DNA of 14,785 bases from the NCBI GenBank assembly GCA_937862595.1, contig CALMFL010000084.1, positions 1 to 14,785 of the forward strand, read 5' to 3'. This stretch comes from an uncultured Fidelibacterota bacterium. GTDB lineage: Bacteria; Fidelibacterota; Fidelibacteria; Fidelibacterales; Fidelibacteraceae. This document shows positions 6,935 to 13,982 of this stretch, piece by piece. The position numbers and the translations under genes are program-made. Position 1 is the first letter of the stretch. The number at the start of each line of letters is the position of its first letter. The notes beneath the pieces are model-generated. The model saw nothing but the letters and a program-made list of their open reading frames with translations, was not told the origin of the DNA and ran no database searches.

Positions 6935-8458
6935 ATGAAAACCGACCATAAAAAATACCTCATCATCAGCAATTCGGATTCGGTCCGCCTGGACGCGATC
7001 CCCGTTCTTCCCTATGCGGATTTTACCGCCGCAGTCGAAACCCTGCTGCTGAAGCCGGAAACCCACTGTGTGAATTATTTCGCTTTCCCGGATCACGACG
7101 GACTGAAATTCATCATCTGCATCGCCGACGATCTGCAGAAAGAGCTCTGCGTCCTGTCCCACAAGCAGGACGCTTCCGGCGGCCGGGAGCTGGCATCCCT
7201 GACCCCGCGCATTCCCGCCCTGCATCTCTTTGAACGGGAGATCCATGAGAATTTCGGGGTGTTCTTTACCGGACATCCCTGGCTGAAACCTCTCCGCTAC
7301 GCGCAGGAACGCGCCGATCAGGCGGCCGATATGAACGCCTATCCCTTTTATCGGATCGACAGCGAGGAACTGCACGAGGTCAGCGTGGGCCCCGTTCATG
7401 CCGGCATTATCGAACCCGGGCAGTTCCGCTTCATCTGCAACGGCGAAAACGTCCTCCATCTTGAAATACAGTTAGGCTATCAGCACCGCGGGATCGAACG
7501 CCTGATGCTGAAAAAAGACGGCCTGCTGCAGCGGACCATCCTTGCGGAATCGATCGCCGGCGATACCGCGGTCGGCCACAGCCTTGCCTTTGCGCAGGTC
7601 ATGGAATCCCTGGCCGGCATTCCGCTAAGCCGGCAGCTTGCGATAGAACGTGCCATCGCCCTCGAACTGGAAAGGATCGCCATCCATATCGGCGATATTG
7701 CCGCGCTCTGTACGGACATCGCCTATGCCCTGGGGGCCAATATCTTCGGCATTCTGCGCACCGGCATCATCAATTATACGCAGTCCTGGTGCGGGAACCG
7801 TCTCGGCAAGGGGATGGTCCGCGTCGGCGGCACGTACCATCCTTTCAACGAAACGCTCAAGAAGAATCTGCTGGATGCCTTAAGTTCATTTGAAAAGATG
7901 TTCGTCGAGCTCTCGCACCGAGCCTATAAGCTGCCCAGCGTCGAGAACCGCTTTGACGACATCGGCACCCTGAGCGAACAGCAGGCAAGAACGATCGGCG
8001 CCGTGGGCATGGTGGCGCGTACGACCGGCATTCCGAGGGATATCCGCATGTCGCATCCTTTCGCCGGCTTTAAATATTACCCTTACGAACCCGTGGTCCT
8101 GTCCAAGGGCGATGTGTTCTCCCGCTTCCTGCTGCGCAGAAAAGAGATCAAGCGTTCCATGGCGTGGATCCGGGACGTTCTCTCGCACGAAACCTTCGAC
8201 GAAGCTTCGGAAAGACCGGTCACCCTGGCATCCCTGGCGCCCGACAGCTTCTGCATCTCCCTGACCGAGGGCTGGCGGGGCGAGATCTGCCACTGCGCCG
8301 TGACGGGCCCTTCCGGGGATCTGCGTTTTTATAAGGTGAAGGATCCTTCCCTGCACAACTGGAAAGCGCTGGAGCTTTCACTCCGGAACCTGGAAATATC
8401 GGATTTTCCCATCAACAACAAAAGCTACGATCTGAGCTATTGCGGCTTTGATCTTTAG
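6935..8458 (+). CDS. hyfG: HyfG-like fused NuoC/NuoD large subunit lacking all Ni-Fe ligands
   Basis: This peripheral subunit of 507 residues fuses a NuoC-like domain (about 1-125) to a 49-kDa/hydrogenase large-subunit domain (about 145-507), as in HyfG and HycE. The NuoC-like domain is marked by HLFEREIHENFGVFFTGHPW (97-116), and the large-subunit domain by GPVHAGIIEPGQFRF (152-166) and GYQHRGIERL (181-190). In real [NiFe]-hydrogenases the metal is held by two CxxC pairs. At the first site this protein reads ESIAGDTAVGHSLAF (205-219), so A208 and T211 replace the cysteines. At the C-terminus it ends YDLSYCGFDL, with S501 and G504 at the likely ligand positions and one stray C503. No CxxC exists anywhere in the protein, so it cannot bind the Ni-Fe centre in the known way. 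It also ends exactly at the ligand region with no cleavable C-terminal peptide. This pattern is that of Ehr (energy-converting hydrogenase-related) complexes. The start follows the previous gene by five bases with no Shine-Dalgarno. Confidence 0.88.
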   Translation: MKTDHKKYLIISNSDSVRLDAIPVLPYADFTAAVETLLLKPETHCVNYFAFPDHDGLKFIICIADDLQKELCVLSHKQDASGGRELASLTPRIPALHLFEREIHENFGVFFTGHPWLKPLRYAQERADQAADMNAYPFYRIDSEELHEVSVGPVHAGIIEPGQFRFICNGENVLHLEIQLGYQHRGIERLMLKKDGLLQRTILAESIAGDTAVGHSLAFAQVMESLAGIPLSRQLAIERAIALELERIAIHIGDIAALCTDIAYALGANIFGILRTGIINYTQSWCGNRLGKGMVRVGGTYHPFNETLKKNLLDALSSFEKMFVELSHRAYKLPSVENRFDDIGTLSEQQARTIGAVGMVARTTGIPRDIRMSHPFAGFKYYPYEPVVLSKGDVFSRFLLRRKEIKRSMAWIRDVLSHETFDEASERPVTLASLAPDSFCISLTEGWRGEICHCAVTGPSGDLRFYKVKDPSLHNWKALELSLRNLEISDFPINNKSYDLSYCGFDL

Positions 8459-8471
8459 GACAGGATACGGC

Positions 8472-9215
8472 ATGTTCGACGAAATTAAGATCATCAGGCA
8501 TAACGGGCGGCAGTTCATTCCGGATCCGGTCACGGCGGTCGTTCCCGCGCCCTACCGCGGACGTCCGGAGATCCGTCCCGGGAAGACCGATGAACAGGCC
8601 CTGGTCGCGCTGTGTCCGACCGGCGCCATCAAAACCGGCCCCTTCCGCATCGACCTTGCCCGCTGCTGCTTTTGCGGCGAGTGCGCGTTCCGCTTCCCGG
8701 AAAAGGTGAGCTTTACCAACGACCACAAGCTTGCCACGAACGACCCGGAGCGCCTGATCATTCGGGAGGGACAGACGGAAGCGATCCGCTGCGATCAGAC
8801 GCGTATAGCAAAACAGATAAAAAAGATGTTCGGACGTTCCCTGAAACTCCGCCAGGTATCGGCGGGCGGCGACAACTCGGCCGAATTCGAACTGAATGCC
8901 GGCGGGAACGCCAACTTCGACATGGGACGCTACGGCATCGAGTTCGTGGCCTCGCCGCGTCATGCGGACGGGATCCTGGTGACCGGCCCGATCACAAAAA
9001 ACATGGCGGCCGCGCTGCAGATCGCCTACGATGCCGTTCCGGCGCCCAAATTGTTCATCCTCTGCGGCACCGACGCCCTGAGCGGCGGCATCTTTGCGGA
9101 CAGTCCCGCCCTGGACCGGAGCATCCTGGATAAGATCCCGGTCGACCTCTATATTCCCGGGAACCCGCCGCATCCCCTGACGATCATCAACGGCCTTCTG
9201 GACCTGATCTCCTGA
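8472..9215 (+). CDS. hyfI: HyfI-like small subunit fused to a one-cluster ferredoxin domain, N2 cysteines lost
   Basis: This protein of 247 residues joins a short ferredoxin-like domain (about 40-80, HyfH-like) to a NuoB/HyfI-type small-subunit domain (about 130-247). The ferredoxin part has C48 (in CPTGAI) plus C65-x2-C68-x2-C71, exactly enough for one [4Fe-4S] cluster; the second cluster motif is missing and F75 stands where a further cysteine would be. The second domain is recognisable by RYGIEFVASPRHADGILVTG (153-172) and LSGGIF (203-208). Its four usual ligands of the proximal/N2 cluster are replaced: D134 and A137 for the CxxC, D201 for the third and N231 (PGNPP) for the fourth. The start at ATG 8472 is chosen because AGGA lies 7 bases upstream; an upstream TTG at 8448 overlaps the preceding gene. 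It is the last gene of the operon, 13 bases after the large subunit. Confidence 0.85.
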   Translation: MFDEIKIIRHNGRQFIPDPVTAVVPAPYRGRPEIRPGKTDEQALVALCPTGAIKTGPFRIDLARCCFCGECAFRFPEKVSFTNDHKLATNDPERLIIREGQTEAIRCDQTRIAKQIKKMFGRSLKLRQVSAGGDNSAEFELNAGGNANFDMGRYGIEFVASPRHADGILVTGPITKNMAAALQIAYDAVPAPKLFILCGTDALSGGIFADSPALDRSILDKIPVDLYIPGNPPHPLTIINGLLDLIS

Positions 9216-9270
9216 TCGCATTCCTCCCTTTTTCCTTTAGGAAAGCTGTGCATATCGGACTAAATTTTAC

Positions 9271-9300
9271 CGGACCGGATAGCCGGGAATGTCCGGTCCG
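9271..9300. promoter_or_regulatory. Perfect 9-bp inverted repeat after the hyf-like operon
   Basis: CGGACCGGA (9271-9279) and TCCGGTCCG (9292-9300) are perfect reverse complements around a 12-base loop. The element lies between the small-subunit gene, which ends at 9215, and the permease gene, which starts at 9344. As RNA it would be a stable GC-rich hairpin, but no T run follows directly, so it is not a classical terminator. A degenerate promoter-like pair (TTTA at 9236-9239, 21 bases, TAAATTTT at 9261-9268) would put a transcription start near the left arm, so the repeat could instead be an operator. Confidence 0.4.
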
Positions 9301-9343
9301 CATAGCGGTTCTTTCTTCCCGAAACGCAAAGGCAAACAGATCC

Positions 9344-10111
9344 ATGATCCTTATCCTGTTCTGCATCAGCATCGTCAGCGGTTTCCTGTCGGGTTTTCTG
9401 GGCTTCGGCGGCGCCATTGTCATGATCCCGCTCCTGCTCACCTTTCCTCCGCTCCTGGGGGCGGGCGAACTTTCCATGAAGGCCGTCGCGGGCCTATCCA
9501 TGGTCCAGGTTTTTTTCGCTTCGCTTTCGGGAATGCTGACCCACCGGAAAAATAATTTCGTTCATATCCCCACCTTGCTGTATATCGGCATCCCGATGGG
9601 CGTTTTTGCCTTTGCGGGCTCGTATTTGTCCGTCTATATGGAGAACCGCTTTGTCCTGATCCTTTTCACGGTCCTGGTCATCGTTTCCTTCATCCTCCTG
9701 TTCACGGACAGATCGGACCATGATGCAAGAAAAATGGAAGATATCCGGACACACAAAGCATTCAGTATCATTCTGGGGGCCTTGACCGGACTTCTCTCCG
9801 GCATAGCGGGTGTCGGCGGCGCGATCATTCTGATCCCGGTCATGATCAGGGTCCTGAAGATCCCGACAAAGATCACGATCGGCACCAGCCTCGCCATTGT
9901 GTTTTTCGGGGCATTTTTCGGATCTCTGGGGAAGATCCTGTCTTTTCAGGTGGAGTTCCTTCTGGTTTTGCCGGTTGTTCTCGGTTCTTTGATCGCAGCG
10001 CAATTCGGCGCGATGCTCAGCAAGGTCACGCCGCCGAAGGTATTGAAGTACTTATTGATCGCGGTCCTGTTCGCAAGCATCGTTCAGGCGTTCATGAAAA
10101 TCCTGCCGTGA
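9344..10111 (+). CDS. TauE/SafE family permease (putative sulfite/organosulfonate exporter)
   Basis: This inner-membrane protein of 255 residues has about eight helices. It shows the internal duplication typical of the TauE/SafE (DUF81) family: GFLSGFLGFGGAIVMIPLLL (13-32) and GLLSGIAGVGGAIILIPVMI (149-168). Family members move sulfite, sulfonates or other small anions across the membrane. The ATG at 9344 is preferred because the protein then begins directly with the first helix; a GTG at 9248 in the same frame would add 32 polar residues and span the inverted repeat at 9271-9300. The gene lies 128 bases after the hyf-like operon and converges with the sulfate uptake genes, which makes a sulfur-oxyanion substrate plausible. 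The substrate is inferred from family and context only. Confidence 0.85.
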   Translation: MILILFCISIVSGFLSGFLGFGGAIVMIPLLLTFPPLLGAGELSMKAVAGLSMVQVFFASLSGMLTHRKNNFVHIPTLLYIGIPMGVFAFAGSYLSVYMENRFVLILFTVLVIVSFILLFTDRSDHDARKMEDIRTHKAFSIILGALTGLLSGIAGVGGAIILIPVMIRVLKIPTKITIGTSLAIVFFGAFFGSLGKILSFQVEFLLVLPVVLGSLIAAQFGAMLSKVTPPKVLKYLLIAVLFASIVQAFMKILP

Positions 10112-10129
10112 TCGCGGCCGCACGAAAAT

Positions 10130-10165
10130 ATGACGGGTAAAGCGATTATTTCCGGCGTCCGTCAT
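10130..10165. terminator. Possible bidirectional terminator between convergent genes
   Basis: ATGACGG (10130-10136) and CCGTCAT (10159-10165) are perfect reverse complements, with two further G-T pairs possible inside, around a loop of about 20 bases. The element lies in the 50-base gap between the permease stop and the cysA stop, overlapping the last codon of cysA. The position suits a shared terminator, but the long loop and lack of T runs make it uncertain. Confidence 0.3.
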
Positions 10166-11229
10166 TTCGGCTTTTTCTTTCCGTTCGCATAGATCTTCAG
10201 CTGACGGGGCGTCAGGAACACCCTCTGTCCGCATGCCAGGGACATCGCCCGGAATTCTTCATGGGAAAGATGGACCAGAATGGCTTTGTTTTCCTCGTCG
10301 CTCATGTCGATCCTGACGATGGGCCCTGCGGTCCGGATCTTTTGGATCACGGCGGCGATCCGCGAACCCTTCGGCGGGTTTTCAAGATGGATCTGAAAGT
10401 CATGGGGCCGGATCAGCAGGTTGGCGTCGGAAAGCTCGCCCCGTTCTTTCAGGCTGACCTGACCGGCCGCATTCTCGTCCACACGCGCATGAAAAACATT
10501 GACCTCGCCCAGAAAACGCATCACGAATTCGTTGGCGGGGTTATGAAAAACCTCTTCCGGCGTTCCGGTCTGCTCGATCCTGCCCTGATTCGTCAGGACG
10601 ATACGGTCCGCGATCTCCAGAGCTTCCTCCTGATCGTGCGTGACAAAGATGCTCGTAAAGTGAAGGCGTTCATGCAGATCGCGCAGCCATCTGCGCAGTT
10701 CCGTGCGCACCTTGGCGTCGAGCGCCCCGAAGGGCTCATCCAGCAGCAGCACCTCCGGCCGGATCGCAAGCGCACGTGCCAGAGCGACCCGCTGACGCTG
10801 TCCGCCGGACAATTGCGAAGGCAGGCGGTTGTACATCGAATCCAGCTGGACCAGCCGCAGCAGCTCGAACACCCGTTCTCGGATCTCCTCCTGCGAGGGA
10901 CGTTCGCTGCGTTTTTTTACGCGCATGCCGAACGCGACATTCTCAAAGACGTTCATATGGCGGAACAGGGCGTAATGCTGGAAAACAAATCCGACCCGGC
11001 GCCGGCCGACCTGTTCGTTCACCACGTCCTTGCCGTTGAACAGGATCCTTCCCGCCGGATCGGGATCGGGTATCTCCAGTCCCGCCACCAGGCGCAGCAA
11101 GGTCGTTTTCCCGGACCCTGAAGGTCCCAATAGGGCGGTCAGCTTCCCGTCCGCAAATTCGATATTGATCGAATCCAGGGCTTTGAACCCGTTAAAGGTT
11201 TTGCTGATATTCTCAAGTTTGATGCTCAT
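10162..11229 (-). CDS. cysA: Sulfate/thiosulfate ABC transporter ATP-binding protein CysA
   Basis: This cytoplasmic ATPase of 355 residues powers the sulfate importer. All ABC motifs are intact: Walker A GPSGSGKT (35-42), Q-loop Q84 (FVFQHYALF), signature LSGGQ (140-144), Walker B LLLDEP (161-166) and switch histidine H198 (FVTHD). The last ~110 residues form the C-terminal domain usual in CysA, ending with a short basic tail (KKKPK). GGAG stands 6 bases before the ATG, and the start overlaps the cysW stop (ATGA), so translation is probably coupled. It is the last gene of the sulfate operon. The overall protein is nearest the CysA/TIGR00968 type; context with CysT, CysW and a sulfate-binding protein makes sulfate the most likely substrate rather than molybdate or another anion. 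Confidence 0.93.
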   Translation of the reverse strand: MSIKLENISKTFNGFKALDSINIEFADGKLTALLGPSGSGKTTLLRLVAGLEIPDPDPAGRILFNGKDVVNEQVGRRRVGFVFQHYALFRHMNVFENVAFGMRVKKRSERPSQEEIRERVFELLRLVQLDSMYNRLPSQLSGGQRQRVALARALAIRPEVLLLDEPFGALDAKVRTELRRWLRDLHERLHFTSIFVTHDQEEALEIADRIVLTNQGRIEQTGTPEEVFHNPANEFVMRFLGEVNVFHARVDENAAGQVSLKERGELSDANLLIRPHDFQIHLENPPKGSRIAAVIQKIRTAGPIVRIDMSDEENKAILVHLSHEEFRAMSLACGQRVFLTPRQLKIYANGKKKPK

Positions 11230-12068
11230 GATCTTCTCCGGGGATCGTTCTTCATTTCAACGATCGTTTTGACGATAAGGGTCACCAGCGCAAGCAGCGT
11301 CAGCAGGGATGCGACGGCGAAGGCGGCGGTAAAATTGTATTCGTTGTACAGGATCTCCGCATGCAGCGGCAAGGTGTTCGTTTCACCGCGAATATGCCCC
11401 GATACGACGGAAACCGCTCCGAACTCGCCCATCGCGCGGGCGTTGCAGAGAATGATGCCGTACAGCAGTCCCCATTTCACGTTCGGCAGCGTGATCCGGC
11501 GGAAGGTCTGCCACCCGCCGGCGCCCAGGGTTAGGGCCGCCTGTTCTTCTTCCGTCCCCTGCTCGCTCATCAGGGGGATCAGCTCACGTGCAACAAAGGG
11601 AAAGGTGACGAACAGGGTCGCAAGCACGATGCCCGGGACAGAAAAGATGATCTGAATATGATGCGCCGTCAGCCAGGGGCCGAACCAGCCGTAGGTGCCG
11701 AAAAGCAGAATAAAGATCAGTCCCGAGATCACCGGTGAGATCGAGAAAGGCAGGTCGATCAGGGTGATGAGGAAACTGCGGCCCTTGAAGCGGAACTTTC
11801 CCAGCGCCCATCCGGCCGTCAGCCCGAATATGGTGTTCAGCGGCACGACGATGAGGGCGACGAGCAGGGTCAGCCTGATCGCGGACAGGGCATCCGGATC
11901 GGAGATGCTTTTCCACCAGACCTGCAAGCCCTGGCGGAACGCCTCTGAAAAAACGACGATCAGCGGCAGGACCAGGAACAATCCGATAAATCCCAATGCC
12001 AGAAAGCCGATAAGAATGTTGACCGGGCGCGGTGCCCTGAGCGCACGCCGATAGCGTTCCTGTTCCAT
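11226..12068 (-). CDS. cysW: Sulfate ABC transporter permease CysW
   Basis: This inner-membrane permease of 280 residues has about six helices and is one half of the sulfate channel. The EAA loop that contacts the ATPase is at about 173-196 (EEEQAALTLGAGGWQTFRR then ITLP). The stretches LIDLPFSISPVISGL (103-117) and ARAMGEFGAVSVVSG (210-224) are characteristic of CysW. The start at ATG 12068 is preferred because AAGGGG lies 8 bases upstream and the protein then matches the family length. The same frame is open upstream to an ATG at 12362, but that extension lies entirely in cysT and has no membrane character. The gene begins two bases after the cysT stop and overlaps cysA by four bases. Confidence 0.93.
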   Translation of the reverse strand: MEQERYRRALRAPRPVNILIGFLALGFIGLFLVLPLIVVFSEAFRQGLQVWWKSISDPDALSAIRLTLLVALIVVPLNTIFGLTAGWALGKFRFKGRSFLITLIDLPFSISPVISGLIFILLFGTYGWFGPWLTAHHIQIIFSVPGIVLATLFVTFPFVARELIPLMSEQGTEEEQAALTLGAGGWQTFRRITLPNVKWGLLYGIILCNARAMGEFGAVSVVSGHIRGETNTLPLHAEILYNEYNFTAAFAVASLLTLLALVTLIVKTIVEMKNDPRRRS

Positions 12069-12070
12069 CT

Positions 12071-12904
12071 TTATATCCCCTTCAGCCTGCGGCTGCTCCA
12101 GGATTGCAGGCCGTTGATCAGCAGCAGGAGCAGGAATGAGATCGCCAGCATGCCGATCGCGATCGCCGTGGCGCCGGCATAATCGTATTGTTCGAGCTTG
12201 GTAATGATCAGGAGGGACGCGATCTCGGTCTTCATGGGCATATTCCCGGCGATAAAGACCACCGAACCGTACTCTCCGAGCGCCCGGGCAAAGGCCATGG
12301 CGAAGCCCGTCATCAGCGACGGCAGGACCATGGGAAAGATCACCCGGCAAAATGTCTTCCATCGGCCGGCGCCCAGGCTGAGCGCCGCTTCCTCGAGTTC
12401 GGTCTCCAGTTCCTCCAGCGCAGGCTGGACGGTCCGGACCACAAAGGGAAGTCCGACCAGGATCATGGCAAAGGTGATCCCGACGGGCGTGAACGCGACC
12501 TTGATGCCCAGGGCTTCAAGCGGAGCGCCGAGCCATCCGTTCCGGCTGTAGATCGCGGTCAGGGCGATCCCGCTGACCGCAGTGGGCAGCGCGAAGGGCA
12601 GATCGATCAGGGAATCCACGATCTTTTTCCCGGGGAATTTTACCCGGACCAGGAACCAGGCGATGATGAATCCGAACACCGCATTGACCCCTGCCGCCGC
12701 AAAGGATGTGCCAAGGGTCAGCCGGTAGGAGCGGAGGACCCGTTCACTGCCGAGGATCTCCCACAATCCCTGCCACCCCAGGGCGCTGCTGCGAAAAATA
12801 AGCGCCGACAGGGGAAGGAGGACGATCAGTCCGAGATAGAACAGGGAGGTGCCGAGGCTCAGGCCGAAGCCGGGTAACACCCGGTGTTTTTTTATGGCGT
12901 TCAT
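12071..12904 (-). CDS. cysT: Sulfate ABC transporter permease CysT (CysU)
   Basis: This inner-membrane permease of 277 residues pairs with CysW to form the sulfate channel. About six helices are evident, with the first at about 17-37. Typical CysT signatures are SLIDLPFALPTAVSGIALT (98-116), the EAA loop ELEEAALSLGAGRWKTFCRV (169-188) and AFARALGEYGSVVFIAGN. AGGGG lies 4 bases upstream of the ATG at 12904. The gene begins seven bases after the stop of the binding-protein gene and is followed almost directly by cysW. Length and motifs are normal. Confidence 0.93.
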   Translation of the reverse strand: MNAIKKHRVLPGFGLSLGTSLFYLGLIVLLPLSALIFRSSALGWQGLWEILGSERVLRSYRLTLGTSFAAAGVNAVFGFIIAWFLVRVKFPGKKIVDSLIDLPFALPTAVSGIALTAIYSRNGWLGAPLEALGIKVAFTPVGITFAMILVGLPFVVRTVQPALEELETELEEAALSLGAGRWKTFCRVIFPMVLPSLMTGFAMAFARALGEYGSVVFIAGNMPMKTEIASLLIITKLEQYDYAGATAIAIGMLAISFLLLLLINGLQSWSSRRLKGI

Positions 12905-12911
12905 CGTTCCC

Positions 12912-13964
12912 CTATTTCAGATAGATCCTGTCAAAAGTCCCGCCGTCATTGAAATGCGTTTTCTGGGCTTTTTGCCAGCCGCCGAAAACCTCATCGATCC
13001 GGAAGAGCTCGACCCTGGGAAAACGTGAAATGTCCTTTGCATCCGCGAACTGCGGGTAGGCGGGTCGATAGTAATGCTTTGCGGCCAGGCGCTGGCCGGC
13101 CGGAGAATACAGGTACTGCAGGTAGGCTTCGGCGATCGCTTTTACTCCGTGCGCTTCGGCATTCTTGTCCACCAGGCTTACGGACGGCTCCGCCAGAATG
13201 CTGATCGACGGCACGACGATCTCGAAATTTTCCGGACCCAGTTCATTGATGCTCAGGAAGGCTTCGTTTTCCCAGGCGAGGAGAACGTCCCCGATCCCCC
13301 GCTGAACGAAGGTGTTGGTCGACCCGCGGGCGCCGGCATCCAGGACCGGGACATGTTCAAAGATCCCGCTGACGAAGGCCATGGCCTTTTTTTCCGCCGC
13401 CTTCATTACGGCAGGATCGAGCTTATCGAGATCTTTCAGGGTCCCGAGTTCCCGTTTCAGGGCAAAGGCCCATGCCGCAAGGTAGTTCCAGCGGGCGCCG
13501 CCGGAGGTTTTGGGATTCGGCGTGATCACCTCGAGTCCGGGGCGGACCAGATCGTCCCAGTCCCGGATGTTTTCGGGATTCCCTTTCCGGACCAGGAAGA
13601 CGATCGTCGAGGTATAGGGCGCTGAATTGTTCGGCAGGCGGGTGCTCCAGTCGGCGGGGAGAAGCCCGGTCCTCTCGGCGATCACATCGATGTCGTAAGC
13701 GAGGGCAAGCGTGACCACATCGGCCGGAAGTCCGTCCATCACGGCGCGCGCCTGTTTGCCCGCCCCGCCGTGAGATTGTTTGATCACGATCTTGCCTCCG
13801 CCGGTTGCTTTCCAGTAGTTCATGAATTCGGCATTGTATTCCTTGTAAAATTCACGGGTCGGGTCGTAGGATACGTTCAGGATTTCGGGGTCCGCGTTTT
13901 TCTTTCCGGCCGCAAGTCCGAGAACCAGCAGGGACAGAAGCAATATCTTATGGGATGATCTCAT
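12912..13964 (-). CDS. sbp: Periplasmic sulfate-binding protein
   Basis: This protein of 350 residues captures sulfate (or thiosulfate) in the periplasm and delivers it to CysT/CysW. It begins with a signal peptide (basic MRSSHK, then a leucine-rich core ending near residue 20) without a lipobox cysteine, so it is probably soluble rather than lipid-anchored. The family hallmarks are YDPTREFYKEYN (33-44), QSHGGAGKQARAV (63-75), DVVTLALAYDID (82-93), NPKTSGGARWNYLAAW (150-165) and GARGSTNTFVQRGIGDVLLA (211-230). These agree with the Sbp/CysP group and not with the related molybdate or iron binders. It lies 18 bases downstream of the porin gene and 7 upstream of cysT. No strong Shine-Dalgarno is seen; AAAAGG is 10 bases before the ATG. 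Confidence 0.92.
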   Translation of the reverse strand: MRSSHKILLLSLLVLGLAAGKKNADPEILNVSYDPTREFYKEYNAEFMNYWKATGGGKIVIKQSHGGAGKQARAVMDGLPADVVTLALAYDIDVIAERTGLLPADWSTRLPNNSAPYTSTIVFLVRKGNPENIRDWDDLVRPGLEVITPNPKTSGGARWNYLAAWAFALKRELGTLKDLDKLDPAVMKAAEKKAMAFVSGIFEHVPVLDAGARGSTNTFVQRGIGDVLLAWENEAFLSINELGPENFEIVVPSISILAEPSVSLVDKNAEAHGVKAIAEAYLQYLYSPAGQRLAAKHYYRPAYPQFADAKDISRFPRVELFRIDEVFGGWQKAQKTHFNDGGTFDRIYLK

Positions 13965-13982
13965 GGAGGATTTGCCTTTTCG

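Noticed and set aside
8448..8471. TTG start of the small subunit overlapping the large subunit gene
   Set aside because: The ATG at 8472 has AGGA at proper spacing; the TTG has none.
6935..9215. Calling the operon a functional hydrogenase-4 or formate hydrogenlyase
   Set aside because: The overall order and folds match, but every Ni-Fe cysteine and every proximal-cluster cysteine is replaced.
9248..9343. Longer TauE/SafE protein starting at GTG 9248
   Set aside because: The added 32 residues are polar, atypical for the family and would span the inverted repeat at 9271-9300.
12069..12362. CysW extended upstream to an ATG at 12362
   Set aside because: The extra residues lie entirely inside cysT in another frame and do not look like a membrane protein; the ATG at 12068 has a ribosome binding site.
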